From contig NC_025261.1 in the NCBI RefSeq assembly GCF_000740895.1, positions 806,001 through 870,000 of the forward strand: a stretch of DNA of 64,000 nt, in the 5' to 3' direction. Shown in pieces: positions 1 through 11,373 of the stretch; position 1 is the stretch's first letter; each line of letters starts with the position of its first letter. Under the pieces are notes generated by a model. The model was not told the origin of the DNA. It saw only the letters and a program-made list of their open reading frames with translations, and did no database searches. The translations under genes were made by a program, and so were the position numbers. Origin of the DNA: Theileria orientalis strain Shintoku (taxonomy: Eukaryota; Apicomplexa; Aconoidasida; Piroplasmida; Theileriidae).

Positions 1-1580
1 TGATCCAGCTTTTTCCTACGTAATCATTTTATGAAGCTGCCGGTGTTTTTAGCGGTTTGTTATTACAATAACGGTAATATAATGGTATGTTGGCTAAATC
101 GTATTATACTGGTATTAAAATAAATATAAGCTAACAAGCTAGCTTTCTAATAATAGGCATATTATCCACCAAGTTCATATTTTCTATCTTGGAATATTGT
201 CCATTAGACTAGTTTCTGCTAACCGACCAATCACCAAGTCATACACTAATACTCATTGCTTAACTGGCTACTCTCCGCTTACATGATTTGTATTTCTCGC
301 TTCATTCTCATTGCGTTCTCTATTTTTGCCTTTCTTATGATCTTCACTGCTCTCGTCGCTCCTGACTGCTTGTGCACTCCCTTGATTACGTTCCCGTAGC
401 TTCCTTTGCCCAGCTTATCTTCCGCCAGGTCGTAGACGTCCTCTATTCTCTTTCCGTTCAACAACGCTGTCTGTACCACCAGGTTCGACCTGTCTAGATA
501 GGGCGATTTATCGTTATCCTTCTCCGACCTGTGTGACTGCAGTCTTATTATCATTCCCTTGTACCCCTTTGGGATCTTGTCTTCCTTGTGCATACACTTC
601 GTGCACAGCGAGTTGTACGACGGTTTTTCTTGGGTCTCGTTTTCCTTTCCGTTACCTCTGAAGCACGTCGGCATACACGTCGATCTGTGGTCGTGCATTA
701 CCACATCGTTTACTTCTCTCTTCGCTCCGCCTTCACTCTCATGTGTCGGCTTTTGCGCTGTCAAATCTGGTGCTCCAACTAAATTCTGTCTTTGTCCCAT
801 CGCCTTCTTCACTGCTGGGTTATCAGTCACAAAATTTACGTTACTTCTTCCTTGTTCGTTATTGTATGCGTTTGTTGTTCCGTGTGACGTTTCCGTCTTC
901 TGCTCCTTGTACTTGTGCACTATCTGTCTCTTTGACGTGCTTCCTTCCGACACCACTGTGCTGGTCGTCCTAGCGCTATCCATATCGACACTCATTTCGT
1001 CGTTCTTTTTCGCTTGGGGCACCGTCACGTGCTCGTGCATCTGACTCGCTTGTGTTGTCCCTTCATTCACTCCTTGGCATTCCGCCACCATTCCTGAAAA
1101 AGTCTTCTTCACCGATGAGGCCATGTCAGATCCCAGTCTATTCAGAGGACTCAGCCTTTCGAAGCTGAAGCTGTGGCTTGCTGCCAGGCCTTCGTAGCTT
1201 ATGCTCTTCAGCGGCTCCAGCCTCTCAAAGCTAGATATCAGGTCTTTATCTAATTCAGAGGACAGCGTCCAGCGGAAGTTACTGATGTACTCGTTTCTTC
1301 TATCTTCGCTGGCCGTCGTTTTAGTGGGTTCATTTTTACTTTCTTTATTTTCACTCTTTTTAGGATCATATCTTTCTTTACGGGAGTTTTTAGTACCGTT
1401 CGTTTTTGCTACCAATTTATTTGACAATAGTCTATAATTTGAGTTAAATGGGTTAGATATATTTATTTTATATGATCTTTCGTTCATGTTAGTCTGTTTA
1501 TTACTTTCATTATTTATATTTTGTCGAATATTAACGCTTGGTTGATCCTTTCTGTTTGTTTTTGATTGGCCAATACCCAT
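1..1580 (-). CDS. Calcium-dependent protein kinase-like, N-terminal part (runs off the left edge)
   Basis: Ser/Thr protein kinase of the CDPK type. Exon 1 is 283..1580 and exon 2 begins at 15 and continues past the window. The intron 16..282 (267 nt) joins in frame so that the kinase reads REIQIMKKLDH. The ATG at 1580 gives MGIGQSK, a good N-myristoylation context (Gly2, Ser6); the frame is open further upstream but has no earlier ATG. The first ~370 residues are a polar low-complexity extension rich in Ser, Lys, Glu and Asn. The kinase domain starts near the exon 1 end, with Gly loop LGKGSYGNV and the VAIK-type lysine in AVKII. The catalytic loop and any EF hands are outside the window, so the CDPK call rests on similarity of the N-lobe and the myristoylation signal. 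It could be another CAMK-group kinase. Confidence 0.75.
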
Positions 1581-1604
1581 ACTGTATACATTAAATGGAC
1601 TCAA

Positions 1605-2672
1605 TTGTAAAATTAAAAATTAAAGTTTATAGATTGTAATAATGGATTTACTCCATTATTTACTGAAAAACCCTTGTACGGGTTTATTTTAAATGATGCT
1701 TAACTGTTGATGTTGTTGATAATGGGAACGAATTAAATTATTACACAATTTTATCAACTTATCATTATCTTCAATTGTATTCTTTTTCGTGTAATAATCG
1801 ATTTGTTAGTGTTTAGAATTTTATTATATTCAAATAATACACCTTCAATTAGACCTAGCACTATTATATTCTTATATTATTTTGATATTATTTTAACACA
1901 CTAATTTGATTTCAAATCTTCACGTTATTTTATTTTAGATTATTATTTCCAAAATAAACATATATTTGTTATATTATTTATTTATTAGTTTTGATCAATC
2001 AACTCAATTTTGACTTCGATTGTGATCAATTTATAGACGATATTAAACCTTAATATTTATATTAAAAATAGGTATTTTTATATCTTTCATTTCTACTATG
2101 TTGTGTATTTGGACTTCTTGGTCATTTTCTGTACTTCTGATGACCACTTGTTATATACTTGTTGAAACAATTATTTATGGAAAAAGTAATTAATATATAT
2201 GCTATTAATGAGTTCCTTTATACATGAGTAAATTACCAACGCATTTTTTTTAATGAATTATATACACACATATAACAAGCACATTTTATGATCAATTTAA
2301 TAAAATTTTATGTTAAAAAGAATATAAATTATCTACAATATAATTATAAATACGCATAATATTACAAAATTTGAGATCAATGCATAAACTTAAAATTTTT
2401 GGATTGGTACACAATCATAAACCTAGTAATAAAATTTGATCCTCAAAGATTTTTTGATCTTCTACATATTATTATAACCCTTATATACATTTACAACATA
2501 TTAATCAATAAAAAATAAACAAATATTTAATACACAACAAATTTATTTATATTAGAATTGGGCTTATACAATTTGAATAAAATATCATTTATATTTTAAT
2601 CAATGATTGTTTTGTATAATAAATAAATAAATAAATATATATATAAATTCAAATGTATATCTGTAAATTATT
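1605..2672. other. AT-rich intergenic region between divergent genes
   Basis: About 1.1 kb between the divergent starts at 1580 (minus) and 2679 (plus). It must hold promoters for both. An AAAT repeat followed by a TA run lies at about 2621-2646. The decamer TTGGGCTTAT lies at 2558-2567, about 110 bp before the plus-strand ATG. I see no convincing ORF or RNA gene. Confidence 0.6.
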
Positions 2673-2678
2673 TTGTTC

Positions 2679-3113
2679 ATGAGGACTAGACGGAGTGCAA
2701 AATTAATCGAAAATACTCAGTCAAGTCCCGAAACAAAGGAAGAAGATTCAGTAATAGATGAATCGCACGTTCTTTTAGATTTTAAAGAGTTCCATTCCAC
2801 TGAAATATTCCAGGGTTCGACTTTCAATCTTATTTCATCGGATAAAAAACAGGGTACTGTTTACAAAATCGATAACAGTAGTTTTAATAAAATTTCATTT
2901 AATAATTTTGAAACGGACACTCCCACATGTTTAATTAATGATTATTTGCCTTTAAACGGCACTCACGTATCCAATGGAATGACATATATATTGGTAGACA
3001 AAGAAAGCTTAAATAAAACATCAGATACCAAATATGATGGTGATTCAAATTCAGGAAACAAAATAAGATATTGGTTCACTGACAAATCTGTAGAATTTAA
3101 CACGGATAAATAA
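2679..3113 (+). CDS. Small conserved-type hypothetical protein
   Basis: A 144-aa ORF starting MRTRRSAKLI; the in-frame codons before it are TTG and TTC, so 2679 is the first ATG. It has a basic N terminus, then a hydrophobic/acidic alternating core (LLDFKEFHSTEIFQGSTF, then a second block with GTHVSNGMTYILV), then a polar tail. No signal peptide or membrane span is visible. I do not recognise the family. The order of short beta-like strands faintly recalls the TFIIIC small-subunit triple barrel, but that is only an impression. It is followed by the oxysterol-binding protein gene on the same strand. Codon use fits a real gene, though more AT-rich than its neighbours. Confidence 0.5.
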   Translation: MRTRRSAKLIENTQSSPETKEEDSVIDESHVLLDFKEFHSTEIFQGSTFNLISSDKKQGTVYKIDNSSFNKISFNNFETDTPTCLINDYLPLNGTHVSNGMTYILVDKESLNKTSDTKYDGDSNSGNKIRYWFTDKSVEFNTDK

Positions 3114-3714
3114 TATTTGGATAACTCCAACACCTATTTTAAATTTAGATCAATTATGAATCTAATTATATCCGTTAATTACAAAAATAACTTTGTACAA
3201 TAGTATTTTATATGTTATTCAAGTTTCTGTTATATTTGTAAATTATTATAACTATTATTTATACTCAAATAATGTTTGTCGTGAAATTGTGAGATCAAAT
3301 TGATTGAAGTAAGATCCAAAAAGCATCAGATTATAAAATCGTTACAAAACTTCTAATTGGGCTTATTACTCAATAATGTGTTGAAATTAACGCACCAAAA
3401 CACACCTGTGTAAATAAGATGTTGGAATGGCGAAGTTAACGCAGAGGAAGATCAATCAATGAGTATTCCACCAACTATCCAAACACATATCAGTTAAACA
3501 TCGGTATTAAAAAACGTTATAATTTTTAAATATTATTTATAAACATATTCACTGGTTTATTCGTATTGCTCCCCATGTTTATGATTTAATCTAATAGAAT
3601 TTACAAACAGAAACATTCCAACCCGTACCATAATATTTATGGATTTTAGTGGACTGCCTGAAGGTTATATGATGGAACATTCCATGAAACTATCCCATTT
3701 CGTTTACATCTACA
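3114..3714. other. Intergenic region upstream of the oxysterol-binding protein gene
   Basis: About 600 bp, AT-rich. It carries a second copy of TTGGGCTTAT (3357-3366), about 350 bp before the ATG at 3715. A TGA in frame at 3685-3687 excludes an upstream extension of the next gene. No other ORF or RNA gene is seen. Confidence 0.5.
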
Positions 3715-6700
3715 ATGTCATCTACTAGGAAAAAATATATTCATGAGGGCTGGATACACAAATGGACTAATTTTATTGGCAGCTGGAGGCCCAGGTAAGC
3801 TCGCAGAATCAGATATGGCGGTGTAGGTATTTTATGCTAGAGCCTGATTGTTTATCTTATTCTGTTGAAAAGGACGGTGTAATAAAAGAGTCATTTCTAT
3901 TATCTCATTGTAAAATTCGCCTTTGTCCAGGTAAGTCATAGAAACAGAATTGCGTTTATACATGAACAGCACTTGAGCAATATATAAAACCATGTATTTA
4001 TACTAGCACATGACACACGTAGACGACCCAGTACGTTTGGATATCGAAGTAGTTGGTAGTTGTTTGCTCTGCCTAAGAACGGACACGCCATTGGAAAAGC
4101 ATAAGTGGTACGTATCCTTCAAAAGGGCACAGAAGTTAGCATTTCAACCAAATAAAAAGAGGCCGGAGTCGGATACATTAAAATCAGCACAACAGTTAAC
4201 CAGCGGAGCAAAGGAAAATGAACGCCAAGTAACCTCAAGCCTCGAAAAATTAGATACAAACAGATCATCAGAAACGAGTAGATCAGTAGAGTCAATTAAC
4301 GCTAATAAAATTAACCAGTCTGAAACGACCAGTAAAAGCATATCGAACATATTCGTTAAGAGTAAAAAAGGTCAAGGACCAAAATCATCAATATCGTATA
4401 TACTGGACAACACGGAAACTTTCGAGCACATCTCGACGAAAATATTAAACGAACTCGAAAGCACAACCAATTCTGAGTCACTAAAGCACTTAAATACATT
4501 CCGCCTTATAGTAACGGATTTCTGCTGTTCAATAAAGCAGCTTAGCGAAGAGGAGTTTAGACCAGGGGAACTACAGAGAGAACAGTATTACCCGAAGAGT
4601 GTAGAGCAAAAAAAGCAAGAGTCGTCGGACACAGCAGGAGATCCTGTACCGAACTTGTACTCGGAAAACTCAGTGTCCTCAGAAACGCAGTTATACAACG
4701 ACCAATACTACGAGTGCGAGGATTCGCAGAAGGGGTCAGTGAAAACAGTACAAGAATCGTCAGAGCAACTATCGGAACAGTTTGAGGACTCGGACTCGTC
4801 TGAAGATTTGATGACCGAGTCAAAAGAAACAAAAATGCTCGACTACCATGACTTCACACTAGACAGCGGAATAAAGGAGCCAGATCGACTGAGCGAGTCG
4901 GAGGAATCGATGCCGGAAAGGTACACGGTAGAGTCCGAATTGTTTAAAACAGTAAAGCGAGAGGAGGAGCACGAGGAGAAGAGAGACTCGGTTGAAGAAG
5001 ACGAAGTGTTACAGGACAAGCAGGCAGAGTCGCGAGACGAAACGCCGGCACCGGTGAAGGAAGATGTGTGTGAGCCTGTTGCCGGACACTCCCTCGAATC
5101 CCAGGTTTCGAACCTCAAGTTGCACGACGCGACTCCTCAGATTGACAGGTCTAAGATTCAGAGGAGAACGAGGCTCCCGCACGGGAGGCTGGAACATAAG
5201 GTAAGAATAGAGAAAACATTGACATAATGTCAATACAACAGTTACTGTTGCTGTTGTTATTGTCGTTGTTGTTACTATTGTTACTGCCACCAATAATTAA
5301 TATACAGTCTGTTAAATAACATTTGCAGGTTTCAGTCTGGTCAATTCTAAAGGACTTTATCGGCAAGGACCTGTCGCGCATCAGGATGCCGATAGTATTT
5401 AACGAGCCCACGTCTAATTTGCAGAGGGCGGCAGAAGACTTCACATACTACAAGTACTTGAACGAAGCGTCAGAAATGGAAAAATCAATCGATAGACTGG
5501 CAAACGTAACCATTTACAGTATCACGCCATACTGTTCGGCAGTAGGAAGGTCCTACAAGCCATTTAACCCTCTACTTGGTGAAACGTTCGAAATAACCCA
5601 TGCGGGTTTCAATTTTTTCGCAGAACAGGTAAGGTTACAGCTAGAATAGAGTTCAGAAAATCCTCAGACAATATTGTCACAACTTTTCAAAAGCTTAAAG
5701 TCAAGTTGACACGAATGTTTAGGTTGCACATCATCCTCCCATTTTGGCGTTCCATTGCTTCAACGATAAGTTTGAGTCGTCAGGGAGCCTGAACATGGTG
5801 ATAAACTTCACAGGAAAGGCAATCGAGGTGCGCCATAAATTAAATTTCACATAATTCACACAGGCGAACATAATGGGACCGTTTTTGGTGGACCTGAAGT
5901 TGCCATCGGGACTGGAAAAGTATAGCATACAAAGGTGCAACATGATTTTACATAATTTAATATTTGGAAAAATGTGGATCGAAGCAGTGGGCTCCGTAAT
6001 CATAAAGAACATAACAGAGGGAGAGTTCTCAGTTATGCAGTATTTGAAGAAGGGATGGTAAGTAGACATAAGTGTTAGTGGTGGTAGCATTAACATTAGT
6101 ACTAGTATAAGTGATTGTGCTGAAAGTTTTAATAGCATCAACAGTAACACTAATTACAGGTTCAATAAGGAAATCCATAAAGTCAGAGGGCTCGTATTCG
6201 ATAAATACGGAACACAGCACTATTACATATCCGGGATCTGGAGCGAACATATATACATAGAAAAGGTGTACCCGCAGGCGGCGAAGAGTAAGCAGAAGCT
6301 GCTGAACGAAGACGGAAGCCTGCACTTCAGCAAGGTAAGCGCTAGAGACAAGAAAAGAGACGTTCAGTACCGATTTAAAAACGAAGCGGACGCATGGGAC
6401 GCCTTCGTAAACGATATCGACTGGGAAAACATCAGCCTCGTCCCGAACACAAGAAGAGAAGCGTGGAGACCAGACGAAAGACCGCCGAACAACCAGGACT
6501 ACTACGGATTCGGATACCTGACAATGCAGCTCAACGAGTTGACGGAAGACTACGACAGAACTAAGGGAGCACAAATGCCAAAAACAGACTCGAGATATAG
6601 ACCGGACCAGAGAATGTACGAAAACGGAAGACTGGACGAAGCCAACGAGGAGAAGAAGAGACTGGAAGATAAGCAAAGGTGAGTAGAGACAGAATGGAGA

Positions 6701-6928
6701 GTAAATAAAATTTTAGGGCCGTCGCGAAACACCGCGCAGACAACAACCTGACGTACAAGCCGCACTGGTTCACAAAAGTAATAGACCCTGCCACACATCA
6801 GGCAAACTGGATCTACAAGGTAGGCTTAATGATATAACCTTAAACTGACGCCAATTTCACAGGGAAACTACTGGGAAAAGAAACGTGACGGGACGGTCGA
6901 CGAAGGGACCCCTGACATCTTCGGATAA
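3715..6928 (+). CDS. Oxysterol-binding protein-related lipid transfer protein (PH + ORD)
   Basis: Predicted 882-aa lipid-transfer protein. Exons: 3715-3794, 3827-3930, 4023-5200, 5329-5628, 5723-5827, 5864-6057, 6160-6678, 6717-6819, 6863-6928; all phases agree. Residues ~8-96 form a PH domain (GWIHKW, SWRPRYFML, LRTDTPLEKHKWYVSF). A long acidic Ser/Glu-rich linker follows (to ~450), with an FFAT-like core QYYECED at residues 289-295. The ORD spans ~455-860 and carries the OSBP signature split by an intron (EQ then VAHHPP, residues 553-560) and the closing W-F-N-K and KVRG elements. The family exchanges sterols or phosphoinositides at membrane contacts, so I infer an ER-contact role. The third intron acceptor is 4022: the nearer AG at 4006 breaks the frame. 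ORC4 starts only 32 nt downstream on the same strand. Confidence 0.88.
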
Positions 6929-6960
6929 TTTCATACACACTACATATAATACATGATATT

Positions 6961-8631
6961 ATGAAACGCGACTTAGAGAGCTGTAAAAAGATAATTAGGT
7001 CTAAATTGTACGACTACTCGTCGAAGTTCGCGTACCTCGCGGCCGACGACGTGTGGATAAGCGATAAAATACAGCACGTGTCAGAATTGCTGAAAAGAGC
7101 CGTGGAACTGAGAGAAAATTTAATAATATTGATCAGAGGGCAGCCTTCTTCCGGAAAAACGTACCTGGTGAGGTCGTCACTGCTAAATGTACTGTCGAAC
7201 CCGAAGAACAGCGACGATGGCGACAATTCAGCTCGCACACACTTCATTGAGCTGTGCGCGTACGACTACAAAGACGACGTTAAGTGTCTGAGGGAGCTTT
7301 TGAACCATTTGGAGCAAATTTTCGGCATAAGCCGAGACCCAGACTCATACATGATGGTCTCCCAGATACAAACCGCAATATTACACTGCCTCAAGTTGCT
7401 GAAAAGGAACAGAATGTATCTAATAATCGTGATAGACGGGTTTGAGGCGTTTACGAAGGGCAAATACGACTGCAGCGCAACCACGGGCTCGTACTCGAGA
7501 AGGCAGGGCCTCCTGTACTTTTTGTCTGACTCGATGCAGCTGAAGGAGACGTGTTTCACGGTGATTTACGTCACATCGGACCTCAACTGCCTGGACCGAC
7601 TTGAAAAAAGAGTCAAGTCGCGGTTCGTGTACGAGCCGGTGTACTGTTTCAGTGACTACGACGTCACGGAGTATTTTAACGACAACGGGGAGTCCAAAAA
7701 GATCCTTGACGACTGCATAGTGAAGATAGAAAAGGACAAAATGGTACGTTAAAACGCAGATATACTTACTACACATCTGCTTTATTATATAATATTATAT
7801 CATATGAGTCTACGCACACAAACACACACTAATACGCACATGGATTCACCATTTCAAACGGTTCATTAACGTAAATACAATAACACCTTATCATGTACCG
7901 CAATTTAGGCGTCGATGGCGCTCGATAGCATTTGTGGCAGGGATCGCAACATGATGTCCATAGACGTCGGCATAGCTCTACTTATGATGAAGGAGGATGA
8001 CTTTAAGGTTAAGGAGGACGGCGGGAAGACGTACATTCAGGTCCCCGTTAAAAAGGTTAGTTTGAAGTGCGTGTCAGATATATTTGAAACACAGAACGTG
8101 CCTGAGGATAAACTCGTATTTGAGCACCTCAACTTGCCCGAACATTGCATACTGGTGTCCCTCACGCGGCTACACATAAGAGGGGTGTACCCGCAGACTT
8201 TGAACGCAGTTATAGAAGACTTGAAACAGATGGTCGCCGAGTTTCCAAAGGAGAGGTTCGCAGTCCCGAATCCAGAGGTGGGTTGATGCTAGTCGTTAAG
8301 CTAGTTGATCGTCACATGTTCTACACACTCCAATCACAGTGTCTGTTTACTGATGTGGTATTGCTTAGGGGCTCAGGCGGACCTTTATGGAACTGGTGAA
8401 CAACGGACTGGTGGAATGGGTCAACTACACCCAGAACAACATAGACAACGTCAGGGTTGAGCATTCAGTTAATGACCCCTCAGGCTTTGGAATGCCGTGC
8501 CGGTTCCCGAAATACAGGGAGTAAGTATCTGCACATTGTAACAATTCTACAGGTACGTCCGAATGGACTTGAAGGAGCTTTTGCCAACTCACCTATCGCA
8601 ATGGTTGTCAATGGCAGATAGAACACTGTAA
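6961..8631 (+). CDS. ORC4: Origin recognition complex subunit 4 (AAA+ ATPase)
   Basis: Predicted 460 aa from exons 6961-7743, 7909-8277, 8369-8520 and 8553-8631. AAA+ fold with Walker A GQPSSGKT (residues 60-67). The Walker B region reads LIIVIDGFEAF, with Gly160 where DE would be usual. The segment LEKRVKSRF near residues 216-224 is typical of ORC4. The second exon carries the lid and the start of the winged-helix region. The function inferred from the family is loading MCM at replication origins as part of ORC. Length fits the family (about 430 aa in animals). Only 32 nt separate its ATG from the stop of the upstream lipid-transfer gene, leaving very little room for a separate promoter. Confidence 0.82.
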
Positions 8632-8741
8632 CCACTAATGTTTTCCGAAATTTACCTTCACGATTCCTCTCAATTGTGTGGATTCCTTCCTTAACCATGA
8701 CTCAGTCTTTATTTCATTTAAATTTTGCTTGAATGCTGTAG

Positions 8742-9044
8742 ATGAATATAATTTCTCAAGGGGAAGAAGTTTCGGCGGATACTGTGCTTAGAATCGTCTC
8801 AAACTCCATAGATAAGTTTAAAAGCATGGAAGAATCCGACTCTGGAGTCGATAAGGATCCAGCTACCCAGGAAACGTTTAAAACCCCGAGTGACGGCCAG
8901 AAATTATCTAAATATGAACTGTGGAAGATGAAGGTAGACGCTTTGAGGGAATTTTCCATTCCCAATCCGAACTCGTCCCATTCCTTCTCTGGCCACATCG
9001 CCTTTCTGGAATCAGTTAAAAAGTACATCACTGACCAGAAATAA
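8742..9044 (+). CDS. Small hypothetical protein, 100 aa
   Basis: Single-exon ORF of 100 residues, MNIISQGEEV to KKYITDQK. It is predicted mostly helical: a hydrophobic N-terminal helix (TVLRIVSNSIDKF), an acidic middle, and a C-terminal helix (HIAFLESVKKYI). There is no signal peptide or membrane span. The frame is well filled between ORC4 (stop 8631) and the convergent telobox gene (stop 9274). A possible AG acceptor sits directly before the ATG, so an unrecognised upstream exon cannot be excluded. The family is not recognised. Confidence 0.5.
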   Translation: MNIISQGEEVSADTVLRIVSNSIDKFKSMEESDSGVDKDPATQETFKTPSDGQKLSKYELWKMKVDALREFSIPNPNSSHSFSGHIAFLESVKKYITDQK

Positions 9045-9273
9045 ATAAACGATGGACAAACGGATTCTGTTTTATCTACTGTGTACAGTATTTTAATTTG
9101 ATGTTTGAAAATTACACATTTTTAGTATGTATTGACGTGCATAGGTGTGTGTCATCACACTTCCACGTATGTTTCTACCTGTGAATGCCTTAAATATAGG
9201 TGTACACAACAATATATACTACAGCCCATGTGTGCAATTGTATGCTGGTGTATTTGCGTGCGTTGTATTAAAT

Positions 9274-11373
9274 TTACTTTGCCTTAAAGTCAGTGATGCC
9301 CGGCGACTCCACCGGCACCCAGATTCGGCCGATCGTCCCGTTCTCCCTGATTATGTCCACCTTTTTAATGTGGCCGAACTTGACGAGGTTCACCCACTTG
9401 TCCTTGAGCTGCGCCTGGGATTTTTTTCCCAGGAAGTACATCTGCTCTATGTGTCGCCACTTTCCGTCGCCGTACGTGTTGAGCGCCTTTATGAAGAGCT
9501 CGACCTCCTCCAGGTTCCACTTCTGGTACTTGCTCTTCTTCGGCTTTACTTCGGGCTTCCCGCTCCTCTTCTTAGGCTTAGGGGGGTCTTTCTCTTTAAC
9601 CTTTGCTGGACTAGCTGTTTTAGCTGCCTTGCCCTGTGAAACAGACCTGCTTTGCGGTGTAACCTGGTCTGACGACGCCGACGATCCGGGGTCGTCGCTG
9701 AATTCAAATCGTTCCATGAGGTCCTTACTCTGTGATATCAACTCCCTTGGCGTTTGGTCTCTAATCTGCGAATGCGATTGCGATAGGTTTGGCGACTCGA
9801 GCATGCTCTGCGATAGCGACGACCGTGAGGTTTGTGACGCCGACTGACTTTGAGAGAGCGATCTCGATATCGACTCTGATATTGATTGGATTCTGCTCAA
9901 TATTTCTTCGTGGTGTCTGTGGCTGCTCAGGTGATACAGGAGACCATGCTTTTTATGCTCCTGGTTTTGAACTTGGCGTTTCTTCTTATAACGCGTCGCT
10001 CGGTTCTCCTTTACTTTTCTATGTGCTGACAGGTTTGTAAACTGAGCCGTGCACAGACTTGGTATAACGGACCCCTTTGGATCCGGCACCAATTTCGTGT
10101 ACTTTCTTTCCAGCAGCACTGGCCCCTTTCCCATCTTGCAGTACACGCGCGCCAGCTTACACAGCTCCGCTATCCACTTCGCCACTTCGCAGTCCAGGAC
10201 CACGTTCAGGTACTGTAGGTGGAAAATTTCCGACTTGTCGTAGTCCAAACTCGGTCCAAAGTGGCTTTCTCGCTTCGTCATCCTCGGGTACGTGCTCTCG
10301 TGCGCGCCGATGAAGTCGCCGTATCCTCCAAGCGCACTCCGTTCGGACCTACACGAGTCTTCGGGTCCCGCAGACCCGTCCTCATCGCCGACGGTGCTCC
10401 CTTCGCGCGACGCGTCCACTTCCAACTTAAGCTTCTCGTCCTTGCAGATGTTGCTTATTTGATTCTTGCAGTTGTTGCACTCGTCGTTGTGGGACTTGAT
10501 CGACTCGAGGGACTGCGTCACTGCCATAATGTGGCTCTTGATGTTTTCCAGGGCCACCTCCTCGTGTTCCACGCGATAGTAATTATCTTCGTGCAGTGGG
10601 CTTCTGAATATCCGTTCGTCTGACAGAAAGGCGTTGTACAGGTGGTTTTGGCAGAGTTGTATCCCTTCCACCATTATCAGGGTGAGTTCGAAGAAGGTCG
10701 CGTTCGTCTTGTAGTGGTGCAGCAGCCTCCTCGCGTTCCTCAGCAGCACGATCAGCAGGAACACCGTCAGGTAGAAGTGGTGGTGCAGTTTTTGCGATAG
10801 GAGGTGCATTGCTGACTCGTAGAACCTCACGTAGTTCAGACACGAATTCACGGCTGCCCCGTCGTCCTCCATGAACACTCCTCTCCTGCCCGACCAGAGC
10901 GTCGGATGTATTGAGAACAGCTTGATGACGTAGTTCTCAAACTCGTGGAACACCCAGCTGTACTTCGCTTCCGTGCACCTGCCCGGGTCCATTTGCAGCA
11001 TTCCTTCCAGAAACTTGTGCCTGTTCCCCGAAGGCCTCGTCACACATGGTTCATTGTAGTCCGAACTCTCAAAATAATCCTTTTTGTAATCCCTTTGGCT
11101 ATGGTTACTCTTAACTCCTCGCAACTGCTGCTTGCTTAAATTTATTAAATTCTTAATCCTTTCCGGGTTTACATTGATGGAGCTCCTTGATATACCTAAT
11201 GCTGTTTCCTTCAAGTTTTTGAACCTTTTTAACAGCGCATATGAGTAGAAATCTGCGCTGAGTAGTTGTAGTGAGCCTTGTTTATCGTTTGTGCTTAAAA
11301 TTGAGTACAACCAACTGTTATACCACATGTTATTGGTTGAAGAATCATCAGTACTATGCGAACCGGTCTCCAT
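9274..11373 (-). CDS. Myb/telobox DNA-binding protein, candidate telomere repeat-binding factor
   Basis: Single-exon, 699 aa. Residues ~618-671 are a Myb/SANT domain (KWNLEEVELF, GDGKWRHIEQ) ending in QLKDKWVNL, which matches the telobox of TRF-type telomere binders (consensus VDLKDKWRN). Residues ~60-460 are largely helical, with hydrophobic blocks including FYLTVFLLIVLL and a conserved-looking CxxC (CNNCKN); a TRFH-like dimerisation role is possible but not shown. Between ~490 and 590 lies a Ser-rich tract with about eight SQ dipeptides in ~75 residues. A Lys/Pro-rich linker precedes the Myb domain. I infer nuclear double-stranded DNA binding, probably telomeric. Other one-repeat Myb factors share the fold, so the telomere role is an inference. 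Confidence 0.65.
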   Translation of the reverse strand: METGSHSTDDSSTNNMWYNSWLYSILSTNDKQGSLQLLSADFYSYALLKRFKNLKETALGISRSSINVNPERIKNLINLSKQQLRGVKSNHSQRDYKKDYFESSDYNEPCVTRPSGNRHKFLEGMLQMDPGRCTEAKYSWVFHEFENYVIKLFSIHPTLWSGRRGVFMEDDGAAVNSCLNYVRFYESAMHLLSQKLHHHFYLTVFLLIVLLRNARRLLHHYKTNATFFELTLIMVEGIQLCQNHLYNAFLSDERIFRSPLHEDNYYRVEHEEVALENIKSHIMAVTQSLESIKSHNDECNNCKNQISNICKDEKLKLEVDASREGSTVGDEDGSAGPEDSCRSERSALGGYGDFIGAHESTYPRMTKRESHFGPSLDYDKSEIFHLQYLNVVLDCEVAKWIAELCKLARVYCKMGKGPVLLERKYTKLVPDPKGSVIPSLCTAQFTNLSAHRKVKENRATRYKKKRQVQNQEHKKHGLLYHLSSHRHHEEILSRIQSISESISRSLSQSQSASQTSRSSLSQSMLESPNLSQSHSQIRDQTPRELISQSKDLMERFEFSDDPGSSASSDQVTPQSRSVSQGKAAKTASPAKVKEKDPPKPKKRSGKPEVKPKKSKYQKWNLEEVELFIKALNTYGDGKWRHIEQMYFLGKKSQAQLKDKWVNLVKFGHIKKVDIIRENGTIGRIWVPVESPGITDFKAK

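Noticed and set aside
3931..4006. Nearest AG acceptor (4006) for the third exon of the oxysterol-binding protein
   Set aside because: It leaves the PH domain out of frame with the rest. The AG at 4022 restores phase and gives a natural PH sequence.
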